Shown here one piece after another: positions 34,801 to 48,700 of a DNA stretch of 64,000 bases. The translations under genes were made by a program, and so were the position numbers. The stretch is from Amblyomma americanum (taxonomy: Eukaryota > Arthropoda > Arachnida > Ixodida > Ixodidae). The notes under the pieces are model-generated. The model did not search any database and was not told where the DNA came from. It saw nothing but the letters and a program-made list of their open reading frames with translations. Within the stretch, counting starts at the first letter, position 1. The number at the start of each line of letters is the position of its first letter. The stretch covers positions 434,001 through 498,000 of the forward strand of contig NW_027526500.1 of the NCBI RefSeq assembly GCF_052857255.1, read 5' to 3'.

Positions 34801-37527
34801 TCGGTCTAAAACAGCTTGTTTCGTTGTATTAAGCAAGAATACATGCTTTTCGCGCAGTTATAAGAGAAAAAGTTTTGACGAGTATCACGTGGATACTTGT
34901 AAAACCGATGTGTTCAGATTTAGCTCGTTTCGGTCAAAAACAGCTTGTTTCGTCGTATTAAGCACGAATACATGCTTTTCGCGCAGTTAAAAGAGAAAAA
35001 GTTTTGACGAGTATCACGTGGAACACTTGTAATACCGATGTGTTGTGATTTAGCTCGTTTCGGTCTAAAACAGCTTGTTTCGCTGTATTAAGCAAGAATA
35101 CATGCTTTTCGCGCAGTTATAAGAGAAAAAGTTTTGACGCGTATTAGAGGAACACTTGTAAAACCGATGTGTTGTGATTTAGCTCATTTCGGTCTAAAAC
35201 AGCTTGTTTCGCTGTATTAAGCAAGAATACATGCTTTTCGCGCAGTTATAAGAGAAAAAGTTTTGACGCGTATCAGAGGAACACTTGTAAAACCGATGTG
35301 TTGTGATTTAGCTCGTTTCGGTCTAAAACAGCTTGTTTCGCTGTATTAAGCAAGAATACATGCTTTTCGCGCAGTTATAAGAGAAAAAGCTTTGACGCGT
35401 ATCAGAGGAACACTTGTAAAACCGATGTGTTGTGATTTAGCTCGTTTCGGTCTAAAACAGCTTGTTTCGCTGTATTAAGCAAGAATACATGCTTTTAGCG
35501 CAGTTTTAAGAGAAAAAGTTTTGACGCGTATCAGAGGAACACTTGTAAAACGGATGTGTTCAGATTTAGCTCGTTTCGGTCTAAAACAGCTTGTTTCGTT
35601 GTATTAAGCACGAATACATGATTTACGCGCAGTTATAGAAGAAAAAGTTTTGACGCGTATCAGAGACAATTGTAAAACCGATGTGTTGTGATTTAGCTCG
35701 TTTCGGTCCAAAACAGCTTGTTTCGTTGTATTAAGCAAGAATACATGCTTTTCGCGCAGTTATAAGAGAAAAAGTTGACGAGTATCACGTGGATACTTGT
35801 AAAACCGATGTGTTCAGATTTAGCTCGTTTCGGTCAAAAACAGCTTGTTTCGTTGTATTAAGCACGAATACATGCTTTTCGCGCAGTTAAAAGAGAAAAA
35901 GTTTTGACGAGTATCACGTGGAACACTTGTAATACCGATGTGTTGTGATTTAGCTCGTTTCGGTCTAAAACAGCTTGTTTCGCTGTACTAAGCAAGAATA
36001 CATGCTTTTCGCGCAGTTATAAGAGAAAAAGTTTTGACGAGTATCACGTGGAACACTTGTAGTACCGATGTGTTGTGATTTAGCTCGTTTCGGTCTAAAA
36101 CAACTTGATTCGCTGTATTAAGCAAGAATACATGCTTTTCGCGCAGTTATAAGAGAAAAAGTTTTGACGAGTATCACGTGGATACTTGTAAAACCGATGT
36201 GTTCAGATTTAGCTCGTTTCAGTCTAAAACAGCTTGTTTCGTTGTATTAAGCAAGAATACATGCTTTTCGCGCAGTTATTGGAGAAAAAGTTTTGACGCG
36301 TATTAGAGAGACACTTGTAAAACCGATGTGTTGTGATTAGCTCGTTTCGGTCTAAAACAGCTTGTTTCGTTGTATTAAGCAAGAATACATGCTTTTCGCG
36401 CAGTTATAAGAGAAAAAGTTTTGACGAGTATCACGTGGATACTTGTAAAACCGATGTGTTCAGATTTAGCTCGTTTCGGTCAAAAACAGCTTGTTTCGTT
36501 GTATTAAGCACGAATACATGCTTTTCGCGCAGTTAAAAGAGAAAAAGTTTTGACGAGTATCACGTGGAACACTTGTAATACCGATGTGTTGTGATTTAGC
36601 TCGTTTCGGTCTAAAACAGCTTGTTTCGCTGTATTAAGCAAGAATACATGCTTTTCGCGCAGTTATAAAAGAAAAAGTTTTGACGCGTATCAGAGGAACA
36701 CTTGTAAAACCGATGTGTTGTGATTTAGCTCATTTCGGTCTAAAACAACTTGTTTCGCTGTATTAAGCAAGAATACATGCTTTTCGCGCAGTTATAAGAA
36801 AAAGTTTTGACGAGTATCACGTGGATACTTGTAAAACCGATGTGTTCAGATTTAGCTCGTTTCGGTCTAAAACAGCTTGTTTCGTTGTATTAAGCAAGAA
36901 TACATGCTTTTCGCGCAGTTATAAGAGAAAAAGTTTTGACGCGTATTAGAGAGACACTTGTAAAACCGATGTTTTGTGATTTAGCTCGTTTCGGTCTAAA
37001 ACAGCTTGTTTCGTTGTATTAAGCAAGAATACATGCTTTTCGCGCAGTTATAAGAGAAAAAGTTTTGACGAGTATCACGTGGATACTTGTAAAACCGATG
37101 TGTTCAGATTTAGCTCGTTTCGGTCAAAAACAGCTTGTTTCGTTGTATTAAGCACGAATACATGCTTTTCGCGCAGTTAAAAGAGAAAAAGTTTTGACGA
37201 GTATCACGTGGAACACTTGTAATACCGATGTGTTGTGATTTAGCTCGTTTCGGTCTAAAACAGCTTGTTTCGCTGTATTAAGCAAGAATACATGCTTTTC
37301 GCGCAGTTATAAGAGAAAAAGTTTTGACGAGTATCACGTGGAACACTTGTAGTACCGATGTGTTGTGATTTAGCTCGTTTCGGTTTAAAACAACTTGATT
37401 CGCTGTATTAAGCAAGAATACATGCTTTTCGCGCAGTTATAAAAGAAAAAGTTTTGACGCGTATCAGAGGAACACTTGTAAAACCGATATGTTGTGATTT
37501 AGCTCATTTTGGTCTAAAACAGCTTGT
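30302..37527 (+). repeat. Tandem duplication, period 3,613 bp (28 units)
   Basis: Sequence from about 30,302 to 34,087 matches about 33,915 to 37,700. Shared private variants at that offset include ATGATTTACGCG (32,005 and 35,618), GTTATTGGAG (32,664 and 36,277), GATGTTTTGTG (33,356 and 36,969), GTTTAAAACAACTTG (33,772 and 37,385) and CGATATGTTG (33,882 and 37,495). I noticed almost no differences, so it is recent. Breakpoints fall inside shared unit sequence and can only be placed to within tens of bases. Confidence 0.8.
31825..35437 (+). repeat. HOR block B14, 28 units (3,613 bp)
   Basis: The longest regular block of the left domain, 28 units. It starts like B6 (ATGATTTACGCGC near 32,005, CGATATGTTG near 33,882), then returns to units 9/10-19 and an end unit. 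Its period equals that of the tandem duplication that spans it. Confidence 0.7.
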
Positions 37528-38016
37528 TTCGTTGTATTAAGCACGAATACATGCTTTTCGCGCAGTTAAAAGAGAAAAAGTTTTGACGAGTATCACGTGG
37601 AACACTTGTAATACCGATGTGTTGTGATTTAGCTCGTTTCGGTCTAAAACAGCTTGTTTCGCTGTATTAAGCAAGAATACATGCTTTTCGCGCAGTTATA
37701 AGAGAAAAAGTTTTGACGAGTATCACGTGGAACACTTGTAGTACCGATGTGTTGTGATTTAGCTCGTTTCGGTCTAAAACAACTTGATTCGCTGTATTAA
37801 GCAAGAATACATGCTTTTCGCGCAGTTATAAGAGAAAAAGTTTTGACGAGTATCACGTGGATACTTGTAAAACCGATGTGTTCAGATTTAGCTCGTTTCG
37901 GTCTAAAACAGCTTGTTTCGTTGTATTAAGCAAGAATACATGCTTTTCGCGCAGTTATAAGAGAAAAAGTTTTGACGCGTATTAGAGAGACACTTGTAAA
38001 ACCGATGTGTTGTGAT
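35438..38016 (+). repeat. HOR block B15, last block of the left domain (about 20 units)
   Basis: This is the second copy of the 3,613 bp duplication up to about 37,700, followed by TGTAGTACC, unit 6-like and GACGCGTATTAGAGAGAC units. It is the last block opened by the landmark unit; the landmark is not seen again to the right. Confidence 0.7.
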
Positions 38017-40731
38017 TAGCTCGTTTCGGTCTAAAACAGCTTGTTTCGTTTGTATTAAGCAAGAATACATGCTTTTCGCGCAGTTAAAAGAGAAAAAGTT
38101 TTGACGAGTATCACGTGGAACACTTGTAATACCGATGTGTTGTGATTTAGCTGGTTTCGGTCTAAAACAGCTTGTTTCGCTGTATTAAGCAAGAATACAT
38201 GCTTTTCGCGCAGTTATAGGAGAAAAAGTTTTGACGCGTATCAGAGGAACACTTGTAAAACCGATGTGTTGTGATTTAGCTCATTTCGGTCTAAAACAGC
38301 TTGTTTCGCTGTATTAAGCAAGAATACATGCTTTTCGCGCAGTTAAAAGAGAAAAAGTTTTGACGAGTATCACGTGGATACTTGTAAAACCGATGTGTTC
38401 AGATTTAGCTCGTTTCGGTCTAAAACAGCTTGTTTCGTTGTATTAAGCAAGAATACATGCTTTTCGCGCAGTTATAAGAGAAAAAGTTTTGACGCGTATT
38501 AGAGAGACACTTGTAAAACCGATGTGTTGTGATTTAGCTCGTTTCGGTCTAAAACAGCTTGTTTCGTTGTATTAATCAAGAATACATGCTTTTCGCGCAG
38601 TTATAAGAGAAAAAGTTTTCACGAGTATCACGTGGATACTTGTAAAACCGATGTGTTCAGATTTAGCTCGTTTCGGTCTAAAACAGCTTGTTTCGTTGTA
38701 TTAAGCACGAATACATGCTTTTCGCGCAGTTAAAAGAGAAAAAGTTTTGACGAGTATCACGTGGAACACTTGTAATACCGATGTGTTGTGATTTAGCTCG
38801 TTTCGGTCTAAAACAGCTTGTTTCGCTGTATTAAGCAAGAATACATGCTTTTCGCGCCATTATAAGAGAAAAAGTTTTGACGCGTATCAGAGGAACACTT
38901 GTAAAACCGATGTGTTGTGATTTAGCTCATTTCGGTCTAAAACATCTTGTTTCGCTGTATTAAGCAAGAATACATGCTTTTCGCGCAGTTATAAGAGAAA
39001 AAGTTTTGACGCGTATCAGAGGAACACTTGTAAAACCGATGTGTTGTGATTTAGCTCGTTTCGGTTTAAAACAGCTTGTTTCGCTGTATTAAGCAAGAAT
39101 ACATGCTTTTCGCGCAGTTATAAGAGAAAAAGTTTTGACGCGTATCAGAGGAACACTTGTAAAACCGATGTGTTCAGATTTAGCTCGTTTCGGTCTGAAA
39201 CAGCTTGTTTCGTTGTATTAAGCACGAATACATGCTTTTCGCGCAGTTATAAGAGAAAAAGTTTAGACGCGTATCAGAGGAACACTTGTAAAACCGATGT
39301 GTTGTGATTTAGCTCGTTTCGGTCAAAAACAGCTTGTTTCGTTGTATTAAGCAAGAATACATGCTTTTCGCGCAGTTAAAAGAGAAAAAGTTTTGACGAG
39401 TATCACGTGGAACACTTGTAATACCGTTGTGTTGTGATTTAGCTCGTTTCGGTCTAAAACAGCTTGTTTCGCTGTATTAAGCAAGAATACATGCTTTTCG
39501 CGCAGTTATAAGAGAAAAAGTTTTGACGAGTATCACGTGGAACACTTGTAGTACCGATGTGTTGTGATTTAGCTCGTTTCGGTCTAAAACAACTTGATTC
39601 GCTGTATTAAGCAAGAATACATGCTTTTCGCGCAGTTAAAAAAGAAAAAGTTTTGACGCGTATCAGAGGAACACTTGTAAAACCGATGTGTTGTGATTTA
39701 GCTCATTTCGGTCTAAAACAGCTTGTTTCGCTGTATTAAGCAAGAATACATGCTTTTCGCGCAGTTAAAAGAGAAAAAGTTTTGACGAGTATCACGTGGA
39801 TACTTGTAAAACCGATGTGTTCAGATTTAGCTCGTTTCGGACTAAAACAGCTTGTTTCGTTGTATTAAGCAAGAATACATGCTTTTCGCGCAGTTATAAG
39901 AGAAAAAGTTTTGACGCGTATTAGAGAGACACTTGTAAAACCGATGTGTTGTGATTTAGCTCGTTTCGGTCTAAAACAGCTTGTTTCGTTGTATTAAGCA
40001 AGAATACATGCTTTTCGCGCAGTTATAAGAGAAAAAGTTTTGACGAGTATCACGTGGATACTTGTAAAACCGATGTGTTCAGATTTAGCTCGTTTCTGTC
40101 TAAAACAGCTTGTTTCGTTGTATTAAGCACGAATACATGCTTTTCGCGCAGTTAAAAGAGAAAAAGTTTTGACGAGTATCACGTGGAACACTTGTAATAC
40201 CGATGTGTTGTGATTTAGCTCGTTTCGGTCTAAAACAGCTTGTTTCGCTGTATTAAGCAAGAATACATGCTTTTCGCGCCGTTATAAGAGAAAAAGTTTT
40301 GACGCGTATCAGAGGAACACTTTTAAAACCGATGTGTTGTGATTTAGCTCGTTTCGGTCTAAAACATCTTGTTTCGCTGTATTAAGCAAGAATACATGCT
40401 TTTCGCGCAGTTATAAGAGAAAAAGTTTTGACGCGTATCAGAGGAACACTTGTAAAACCGATGTGTTGTGATTTAGCTCGTTTCGGTCTAAAACAACTTG
40501 TTTCGCTGTATTAAGCAAGAATACATGCTTTTCGCGCAGTTATAAGAGAAAAAGTTTTGACGCGTATCAGAGGAACACTTGTAAAACCGATGTGTTGTGA
40601 TTTAGCTCGTTTCGGTCTAAAACAGCTTGTTTCGCTGTATTAAGCAAGAATACATGCTTTTCGCGCAGTTATAAGAGAAAAAGTTTTGACGCGTATCAGA
40701 GGAACACTTGTAAAACCGATGTGTTCAGATT
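38017..40731 (+). repeat. Right-domain block H0 (about 21 units)
   Basis: It opens with a hybrid unit (38017-38147) with the extra T in GTTTCGTTTGTATT. From about 38,148 it matches about 43,302 onwards at an offset near 5,154, and after about 39,800 at 5,025, because the later copy has lost one unit. Shared variants include GTTTTCACGAG, GCGCCATTATAAG, CTGAAACAGC and GTTTAGACGCG. Confidence 0.65.
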
Positions 40732-43700
40732 TAGTTCGTTTCGGTCTAAAACAGCTTGTTTCGTTGTATTAAGCACGAATACATGCTTTACGCGCAGTTA
40801 TAGAAGAAAAAGTTTTGACGCGTATCAGAGACACTTGTAAAACCGATATGTTGTGATTTAGCTCGTTTCGGTCTAAAACAGCTTGTTTCGTTGTATTAAG
40901 CAAGAATACATGCTTTTCGCGCGGTTATAAGAGAAAAAGTTGACGAGTATCACGTGGATACTTGTAAAACCGATGTGTTCAGATTTAGCTCGTTTCGGTC
41001 TAAAACAGCTTGTTTCGTTGTATTAAGCACGAATACATGCTTTTCGCGCAGTTATAAGAGAAAAAGTTTTGACGAGTATCACGTGGAACACTTGTAATAC
41101 CGATGTGTTGTGATTTAGCTCGTTTCGGTGTAAAACAGCTTGTTTCGTAGTATTAAGCAAGAATACATGCTTTTCGCGCAGTTATAAGAGAAAAAGTTTT
41201 GACGCGTATTAGAGGAACACTTGTAAAACCGATGTGTTGTGATTTAGCTCATTTCGGTCTAAAACAGCTTGTTTCGCTGTATTAAGCAAGAATACATGCT
41301 TTTCGCGCAGTTAAAAGAGAGTATCACGTGGATACTTGCAAAACCGATGTGTTCAGATTTAGCTCGTTTCGGTCTAAAACAGCTTGTTTCGTTGTATTAA
41401 GCACGAATACATGCTTTTCGCGCAGTTAAAAGAGAAAAAGTTTTGACGAGTATCACGTGGAACACTTGTAATACCGATGTGTTGTGATTTAGCTCGTTTC
41501 GGTCTAAAACAGCTTGTTTCGCTGTATTAAGCAAGAATACATGCTTTTCGCGCAGTTATAAGAGAAAAAGTTTTGACGAGTATCACGTGGAACACTTGTA
41601 GTACCGATGTGTTGTGATTTAGCTCGTTTCGGTCTAAAACGACTTGATTCGCTGTATTAAGCAAGAATACATGCTTTTCGCGCAGTTATAAGAGAAAAAG
41701 TTTTGACGAGTATCACGTGGATACTTGTAAAACCGATGTGTTCAGATTTAGCTCGTTTCGGTCTAAAACAGCTTGTTTCGTTGTATTAAGCAAGAATACA
41801 TGCTTTTCGCGCAGTTATAAGAGAAAAAGTTTTGACGCGTATTAGAGAGACACTTGTAAAACCGATGTGTTGTGATTTAGCTCGTTTCGGTCTAAAACAG
41901 CTTGTTTCGTTGTATTAAGCAAGAATACATGCTTTTCGCGCAGTTATAAGAGAAAAAGTTTTGACGAGTATCACGTGGATACTTGTAAAACCGATGTGTT
42001 CAGATTTAGCTCGTTTCGGTCAAAAACAGCTTGTTTCGTTGTATTAAGCACGAATACATGCTTTTCGCGCAGTTAAAAGAAAAAAAGTTTTGACGAGTAT
42101 CACGTGGAACACTTGTAATACCGATGTGTTGTGATTTAGCTCGTTTCGGTCTAAAACAGCTTGTTTCGCTGTATTAAGCAAGAATACATGCTTTTCGCGC
42201 AGTTATAAGAGAAAAAGTTTTGACGAGTATCACGTGGAACACTTGTAGTACCGATGTGTTGTGATTTAGCTCGTTTCGGTTTAAAACAACTTGATTCGCT
42301 GTATTAAGCAAGAATACATGCTTTTCGCGCAGTTATAAAAGAAAAAGTTTTGACGCGTATCAGAGGAACACTTGTAAAACCGATATGTTGTGATTTAGCT
42401 CATTTCGGTCTAAAACAGCTTGTTTCGCTGTATTAAGCAAGAATACATGCTTTTCGCGCAGTTAAAAGAGAAAAAGTTTTGACGAGTATCACGTGGATAC
42501 TTGTAAAACCGATGTGTTCAGATTTAGCTCGTTTCGGTCTAAAACAGCTTGTTTCGTTGTATTAAGCACGAATACATGCTTTTCGCGCAGTTAAAAGAGA
42601 AAAAGTTTTGACGAGTATCACGTGGAACACTTGTAATACCGATGTGTTGTGATTTAGCTCGTTTCGGTCTAAAACAGCTTGTTTCGCTGTATTAAGCAAG
42701 AATACATGCTTTTCGCGCAGTTATAAGAGAAAAAGTTTTGACGAGTATCACGTGGAACACTTGTAGTACCGATGTGTTGTGATTTAGCTCGTTTCGGTCT
42801 AAAACAACTTGATTCGCTGTATTAAGCAAGAATACATGCTTTTCGCGCAGTTATAAGAGAAAAAGTTTTGACGAGTATCACGTGGATACTTGTAAAACCG
42901 ATGTGTTCAGATTTAGCTCGTTTCGGTCTAAAACAGCTTGTTTCGTTGTATTAAGCAAGAATACATGCTTTTCGCGCAGTTATAAGAGAAAAAGTTTTGA
43001 CGCGTATTAGAGAGACACTTGTAAAACCGATGTGTTGTGATTAGCTCGTTTCGGTCTAAAACAGCTTGTTTCGTTTGTATTAAGCAAGAATACATGCTTT
43101 TCGCGCAGTTATAAGAGAAAAAGTTTTGACGAGTATCACGTGGATACTTGTAAAACCGATGTGTTCAGATTTAGCTCGTTTCGGTCAAAAACAGCTTGTT
43201 TCGTTGTATTAAGCACGAATACATGCTTTTCGCGCAGTTAAAAGAGAAAAAGTTTTGACGAGTATCACGTGGAACACTTGTAATACCGATGTGTTGTGAT
43301 TTAGCTCGTTTCGGTCTAAAACAGCTTGTTTCGCTGTATTAAGCAAGAATACATGCTTTTCGCGCAGTTATAGGAGAAAAAGTTTTGACGCGTATCAGAG
43401 GAACACTTGTAAAACCGATGTGTTGTGATTTAGCTCATTTCGGTCTAAAACAGCTTGTTTCGCTGTATTAAGCAAGAATACATGCTTTTCGCGCAGTTAA
43501 AAGAGAAAAAGTTTTGACGAGTATCACGTGGATACTTGTAAAACCGATGTGTTCAGATTTAGCTCGTTTCGGTCTAAAACAGCTTGTTTCGTTGTATTAA
43601 GCAAGAATACATGCTTTTCGCGCAGTTATAAGAGAAAAAGTTTTGACGCGTATTAGAGAGACACTTGTAAAACCGATGTGTTGTGATTTAGCTCGTTTCG

Positions 43701-45756
43701 GTCTAAAACAGCTTGTTTCGTTGTATTAAGCAAGAATACATGCTTTTCGCGCAGTTATAAGAGAAAAAGTTTTCACGAGTATCACGTGGATACTTGTAAA
43801 ACCGATGTGTTCAGATTTAGCTCGTTTCGGTCTAAAACAGCTTGTTTCGTTGTATTAAGCACGAATACATGCTTTTCGCGCAGTTAAAAGAGAAAACGTT
43901 TTGACGAGTATCACGTGGAACACTTGTAATACCGATGTGTTGTGATTTAGCTCGTTTCGGTCTAAAACAGCTTGTTTCGCTGTATTAAGCAAGAATACAT
44001 GCTTTTCGCGCCATTATAAGAGAAAAAGTTTTGACGCGTATCAGAGGAACACTTGTAAAACCGATGTGTTGTGATTTAGCTCATTTCGGTCTAAAACATC
44101 TTGTTTCGCTGTATTAAGCAAGAATACATGCTTTTCGCGCAGTTATAAGAGAAAAAGTTTTGACGCGTATCAGAGGAACACTTGTAAAACCGATGTGTTG
44201 TGATTTAGCTCGTTTCGGTTTAAAACAGCTTGTTTCGCTTTATTAAGCAAGAATACATGCTTTTCGCGCAGTTATAAGAGAAAAAGTTTTGACGCGTATC
44301 AGAGGAACACTTGTAAAACCGATGTGTTCAGATTTAGCTCGTTTCGGTCTGAAACAGCTTGTTTCGTTGTATTAAGCACGAATACATGCTTTTCGCGCAG
44401 TTATAAGAGAAAAAGTTTAGACGCGTATCAGAGGAACACTTGTAAAACCGATGTGTTGTGATTTAGCTCGTTTCGGTCAAAAACAGCTTGTTTCGTTGTA
44501 TTAAGCACGAATACATGCTTTTCGCGCAGTTAAAAGAGAAAAAGTTTTGACGAGTATCACGTGGAACACATGTAATACCGTTGTGTTGTGATTTAGCTCG
44601 TTTCGGTCTAAAACAGCTTGTTTCGCTGTATTAAGCAAGAATACATGCTTTTCGCGCAGTTATAAGAGAAAAAGTTTTGACGAGTATCACGTGGAACACT
44701 TGTAGTACCGATGTGTTGTGATTTAGCTCGTTTCGGTCTAAAACAACTTGATTCGCTGTATTAAGCAAGAATACATGCTTTTCGCGCAGTTAAAAAAGAA
44801 AAAGTTTTGACGCGTATCAGAGGAACACTTGTAAAACCGATGTGTTGTGATTTAGCTCATTTCGGTCTAAAACAACTTGTTTCGCTGTATTAAGCAAGAA
44901 TACATGCTTTTCGCGCAGTTATAAGAGAAAAAGTTTTGACGCGTATTAGAGAGACACTTGTAAAACCGATGTGTTGTGATTTAGCTCGTTTCGGTCTAAA
45001 ACAGCTTGTTTCGTTGTATTAAGCAAGAATACATGCTTTTCGCGCAGTTATAAGAGAAAAAGTTTTGACGAGTATCACGTGGATACTTGTAAAACCGATG
45101 TGTTCAGATTTAGCTCGTTTCTGTCTAAAACAGCTTGTTTCGTTGTATTAAGCACGAATACATGCTTTTCGCGCAGTTAAAAGAGAAAAAGTTTTGACGA
45201 GTATCACGTGGAACACTTGTAATACCGATGTGTTGTGATTTAGCTCGTTTCGGTCTAAAACAGCTTGTTTCGCTGTATTAAGCAAGAATACATGCTTTTC
45301 GCGCCGTTATAAGAGAAAAAGTTTTGACGCGTATCAGAGGAACACTTGTAAAACCGATGTGTTGTGATTTAGCTCGTTTCGGTCTAAAACATCTTGTTTC
45401 GCTGTATTAAGCAAGAATACATGCTTTTCGCGCAGTTATAAGAGAAAAAGTTTTGACGCGTATCAGAGGAACACTTGTAAAACCGATGTGTTGTGATTTA
45501 GCTCGTTTCGGTCTAAAACAACTTGTTTCGCTGTATTAAGCAAGAATACATGCTTTTCGCGCAGTTATAAGAGAAAAAGTTTTGACGCGTATCAGAGGAA
45601 CACTTGTAAAACCGATGTGTTGTGGTTTAGCTCGTTTCGGTCTAAAACAGCTTGTTTCGCTGTATTAAGCAAGAATACATGCTTTTCGCGCAGTTATAAG
45701 AGAAAAAGTTTTGACGCGTATCAGAGGAACACTTGTAAAACCGATGTGTTCAGATT
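40732..45756 (+). repeat. Right-domain block H1 (about 39 units, 5,025 bp)
   Basis: Bounded by successive TAGTTCG units at 40,732 and 45,757. The first unit has the TTTACGCGCAGTTATAGAAG body, like unit 2 of the left HOR. It contains a unit with a 14 bp deletion (41245-41359), a CGCGCGGTTATAAG/AAAAAGTTGACGAG unit near 40,915, and from 43,078 the first copy of the 3,747 bp duplication. Confidence 0.65.
41245..41359 (+). repeat. Short unit with a 14 bp deletion (115 bp)
   Basis: TTAAAAGAGA is followed directly by GTATCACGTGG, so 14 bases (the A-tract, GTTTT and GACGA) are missing near 41,320. The ends share GA, which suggests a small slippage or end-joining deletion. The E-box is kept. I saw this unit only once. 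Confidence 0.85.
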
Positions 45757-48700
45757 TAGTTCGTTTCGGTCTAAAACAGCTTGTTTCGTTGTATTAAGCA
45801 CGAATACATGCTTTACGCGCAGTTATAGAAGAAAAGGTTTTGACGCGTATCAGAGACACTTGTAAAACCGATATGTTGTGATTTAGCTCGTTTCGGTCTA
45901 AAACAGCTTGTTTCGTTGTATTAAGCACGAATACATGCTTTTCGCGCAGTTAAAAGAGAAAAAGTTTTGACGAGTATCACGTGGAACACTTGTAATACCA
46001 ATGTGTTGTAATTTAGCTCGTTTCGGTCTAAAACAGCTTGTTTCGCTGTATTAAGCAAGAATACATGCTTTTCGCGCAGTTATAAAAGAAAAAGTTTTGA
46101 CGCGTATCAGAGGAACATTTGTAAAACCGATGTGTTCAGATTTAGCTCGTTTCGGTCTGAAACAGCTTGTTTCGTTGTATTAAGCACGAATACATGCTTT
46201 TCGCGCAGTTATAAGAGAAAAAGTTTAGACGCGTATCAGAGGAACACTTGTAAAACCGATGTGTTGTGATTTAGCTCGTTTCGGTCAAAAACAGCTTGTT
46301 TCGTTGTATTAAGCACGAATACATGCTTTTCGCGCAGTTAAAAGAGAAAAAGTTTTGACGAGTATCACGTGGAACACTTGTAATACCGTTGTGTTGTGAT
46401 TTAGCTCGTTTCGGTCTAAAACAGCTTGTTTCGCTGTATTAAGCAAGAATACATGCTTTTCGCGCAGTTATAAGAGAAAAAGTTTTGACGAGTATCACGT
46501 GGAACACTTGTAGTACCGATGTGTTGTGATTTAGCTCGTTTCGGTCTAAAACAACTTGATTCGCTGTATTAAGCAAGAATACATGCTTTTCGCGCAGTTA
46601 AAAAAGAAAAAGTTTTGACGCGTATCAGAGGAACACTTGTAAAACCGATGTGTTGTGATTTAGCTCATTTCGGTCTAAAACAACTTGTTTCGCTGTATTA
46701 AGCAAGAATACATGCTTTTCGCGCAGTTATAAGAGAAAAAGTTTTGACGCGTATTAGAGAGACACTTGTAAAACCGATGTGTTGTGATTTAGCTCGTTTC
46801 GGTCTAAAACAGCTTGTTTCGTTGTATTAAGCAAGAATACATGCTTTTCGCGCAGTTATAAGAGAAAAAGTTTTGACGAGTATCACGTGGATACTTGTAA
46901 AACCGATGTGTTCAGATTTAGCTCGTTTCGGTCAAAAACAGCTTGTTTCGTTGTATTAAGCACGAATACATGCTTTTCGCGCAGTTAAAAGAGAAAAAGT
47001 TTTGACGAGTATCACGTGGAACACTTGTAATACCGATGTGTTGTGATTTAGCTCGTTTCGGTCTAAAACAGCTTGTTTCGCTGTATTAAGCAAGAATACA
47101 TGCTTTTCGCGCAGTTATAGGAGAAAAAGTTTTGACGCGTATCAGAGGAACACTTGTAAAACCGATGTGTTGTGATTTAGCTCATTTCGGTCTAAAACAG
47201 CTTGTTTCGCTGTATTAAGCAAGAATACATGCTTTTCGCGCAGTTAAAAGAGAAAAAGTTTTGACGAGTATCACGTGGATACTTGTAAAACCGATGTGTT
47301 CAGATTTAGCTCGTTTCGGTCTAAAACAGCTTGTTTCGTTGTATTAAGCAAGAATACATGCTTTTCGCGCAGTTATAAGAGAAAAAGTTTTGACGCGTAT
47401 TAGAGAGACACTTGTAAAACCGATGTGTTGTGATTTAGCTCGTTTCGGTCTAAAACAGCTTGTTTCGTTGTATTAAGCAAGAATACATGCTTTTCGCGCA
47501 GTTATAAGAGAAAAAGTTTTCACGAGTATCACGTGGATACTTGTAAAACCGATGTGTTCAGATTTAGCTCGTTTCGGTCTAAAACAGCTTGTTTCGTTGT
47601 ATTAAGCACGAATACATGCTTTTCGCGCAGTTAAAAGAGAAAACGTTTTGACGAGTATCACGTGGAACACTTGTAATACCGATGTGTTGTGATTTAGCTC
47701 GTTTCGGTCTAAAACAGCTTGTTTCGCTGTATTAAGCAAGAATACATGCTTTTCGCGCCATTATAAGAGAAAAAGTTTTGACGCGTATCAGAGGAACACT
47801 TGTAAAACCGATGTGTTGTGATTTAGCTCATTTCGGTCTAAAACATCTTGTTTCGCTGTATTAAGCAAGAATACATGCTTTTCGCGCAGTTATAAGAGAA
47901 AAAGTTTTGACGCGTATCAGAGGAACACTTGTAAAACCGATGTGTTGTGATTTAGCTCGTTTCGGTTTAAAACAGCTTGTTTCGCTTTATTAAGCAAGAA
48001 TACATGCTTTTCGCGCAGTTATAAGAGAAAAAGTTTTGACGCGTATCAGAGGAACACTTGTAAAACCGATGTGTTCAGATTTAGCTCGTTTCGGTCTGAA
48101 ACAGCTTGTTTCGTTGTATTAAGCACGAATACATGCTTTTCGCGCAGTTATAAGAGAAAAAGTTTAGACGCGTATCAGAGGAACACTTGTAAAACCGATG
48201 TGTTGTGATTTAGCTCGTTTCGGTCAAAAACAGCTTGTTTCGTTGTATTAAGCACGAATACATGCTTTTCGCGCAGTTAAAAGAGAAAAAGTTTTGACGA
48301 GTATCACGTGGAACACTTGTAATACCGTTGTGTTGTGATTTAGCTCGTTTCGGTCTAAAACAGCTTGTTTCGCTGTATTAAGCAAGAATACATGCTTTTC
48401 GCGCAGTTATAAGAGAAAAAGTTTTGACGAGTATCACGTGGAACACTTGTAGTACCGATGTGTTGTGATTTAGCTCGTTTCGGTCTAAAACAACTTGATT
48501 CGCTGTATTAAGCAAGAATACATGCTTTTCGCGCAGTTAAAAAAGAAAAAGTTTTGACGCGTATCAGAGGAACACTTGTAAAACCGATGTGTTGTGATTT
48601 AGCTCATTTCGGTCTAAAACAACTTGTTTCGCTGTATTAAGCAAGAATACATGCTTTTCGCGCAGTTATAAGAGAAAAAGTTTTGACGCGTATTAGAGAG

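Noticed and set aside
37980..38160. Mobile element or foreign insertion at the domain boundary
   Set aside because: Units continue in phase across the boundary; the only irregularity is an extra T in GTTTCGTTTGTATT, which also occurs near 15,965 and 43,074.
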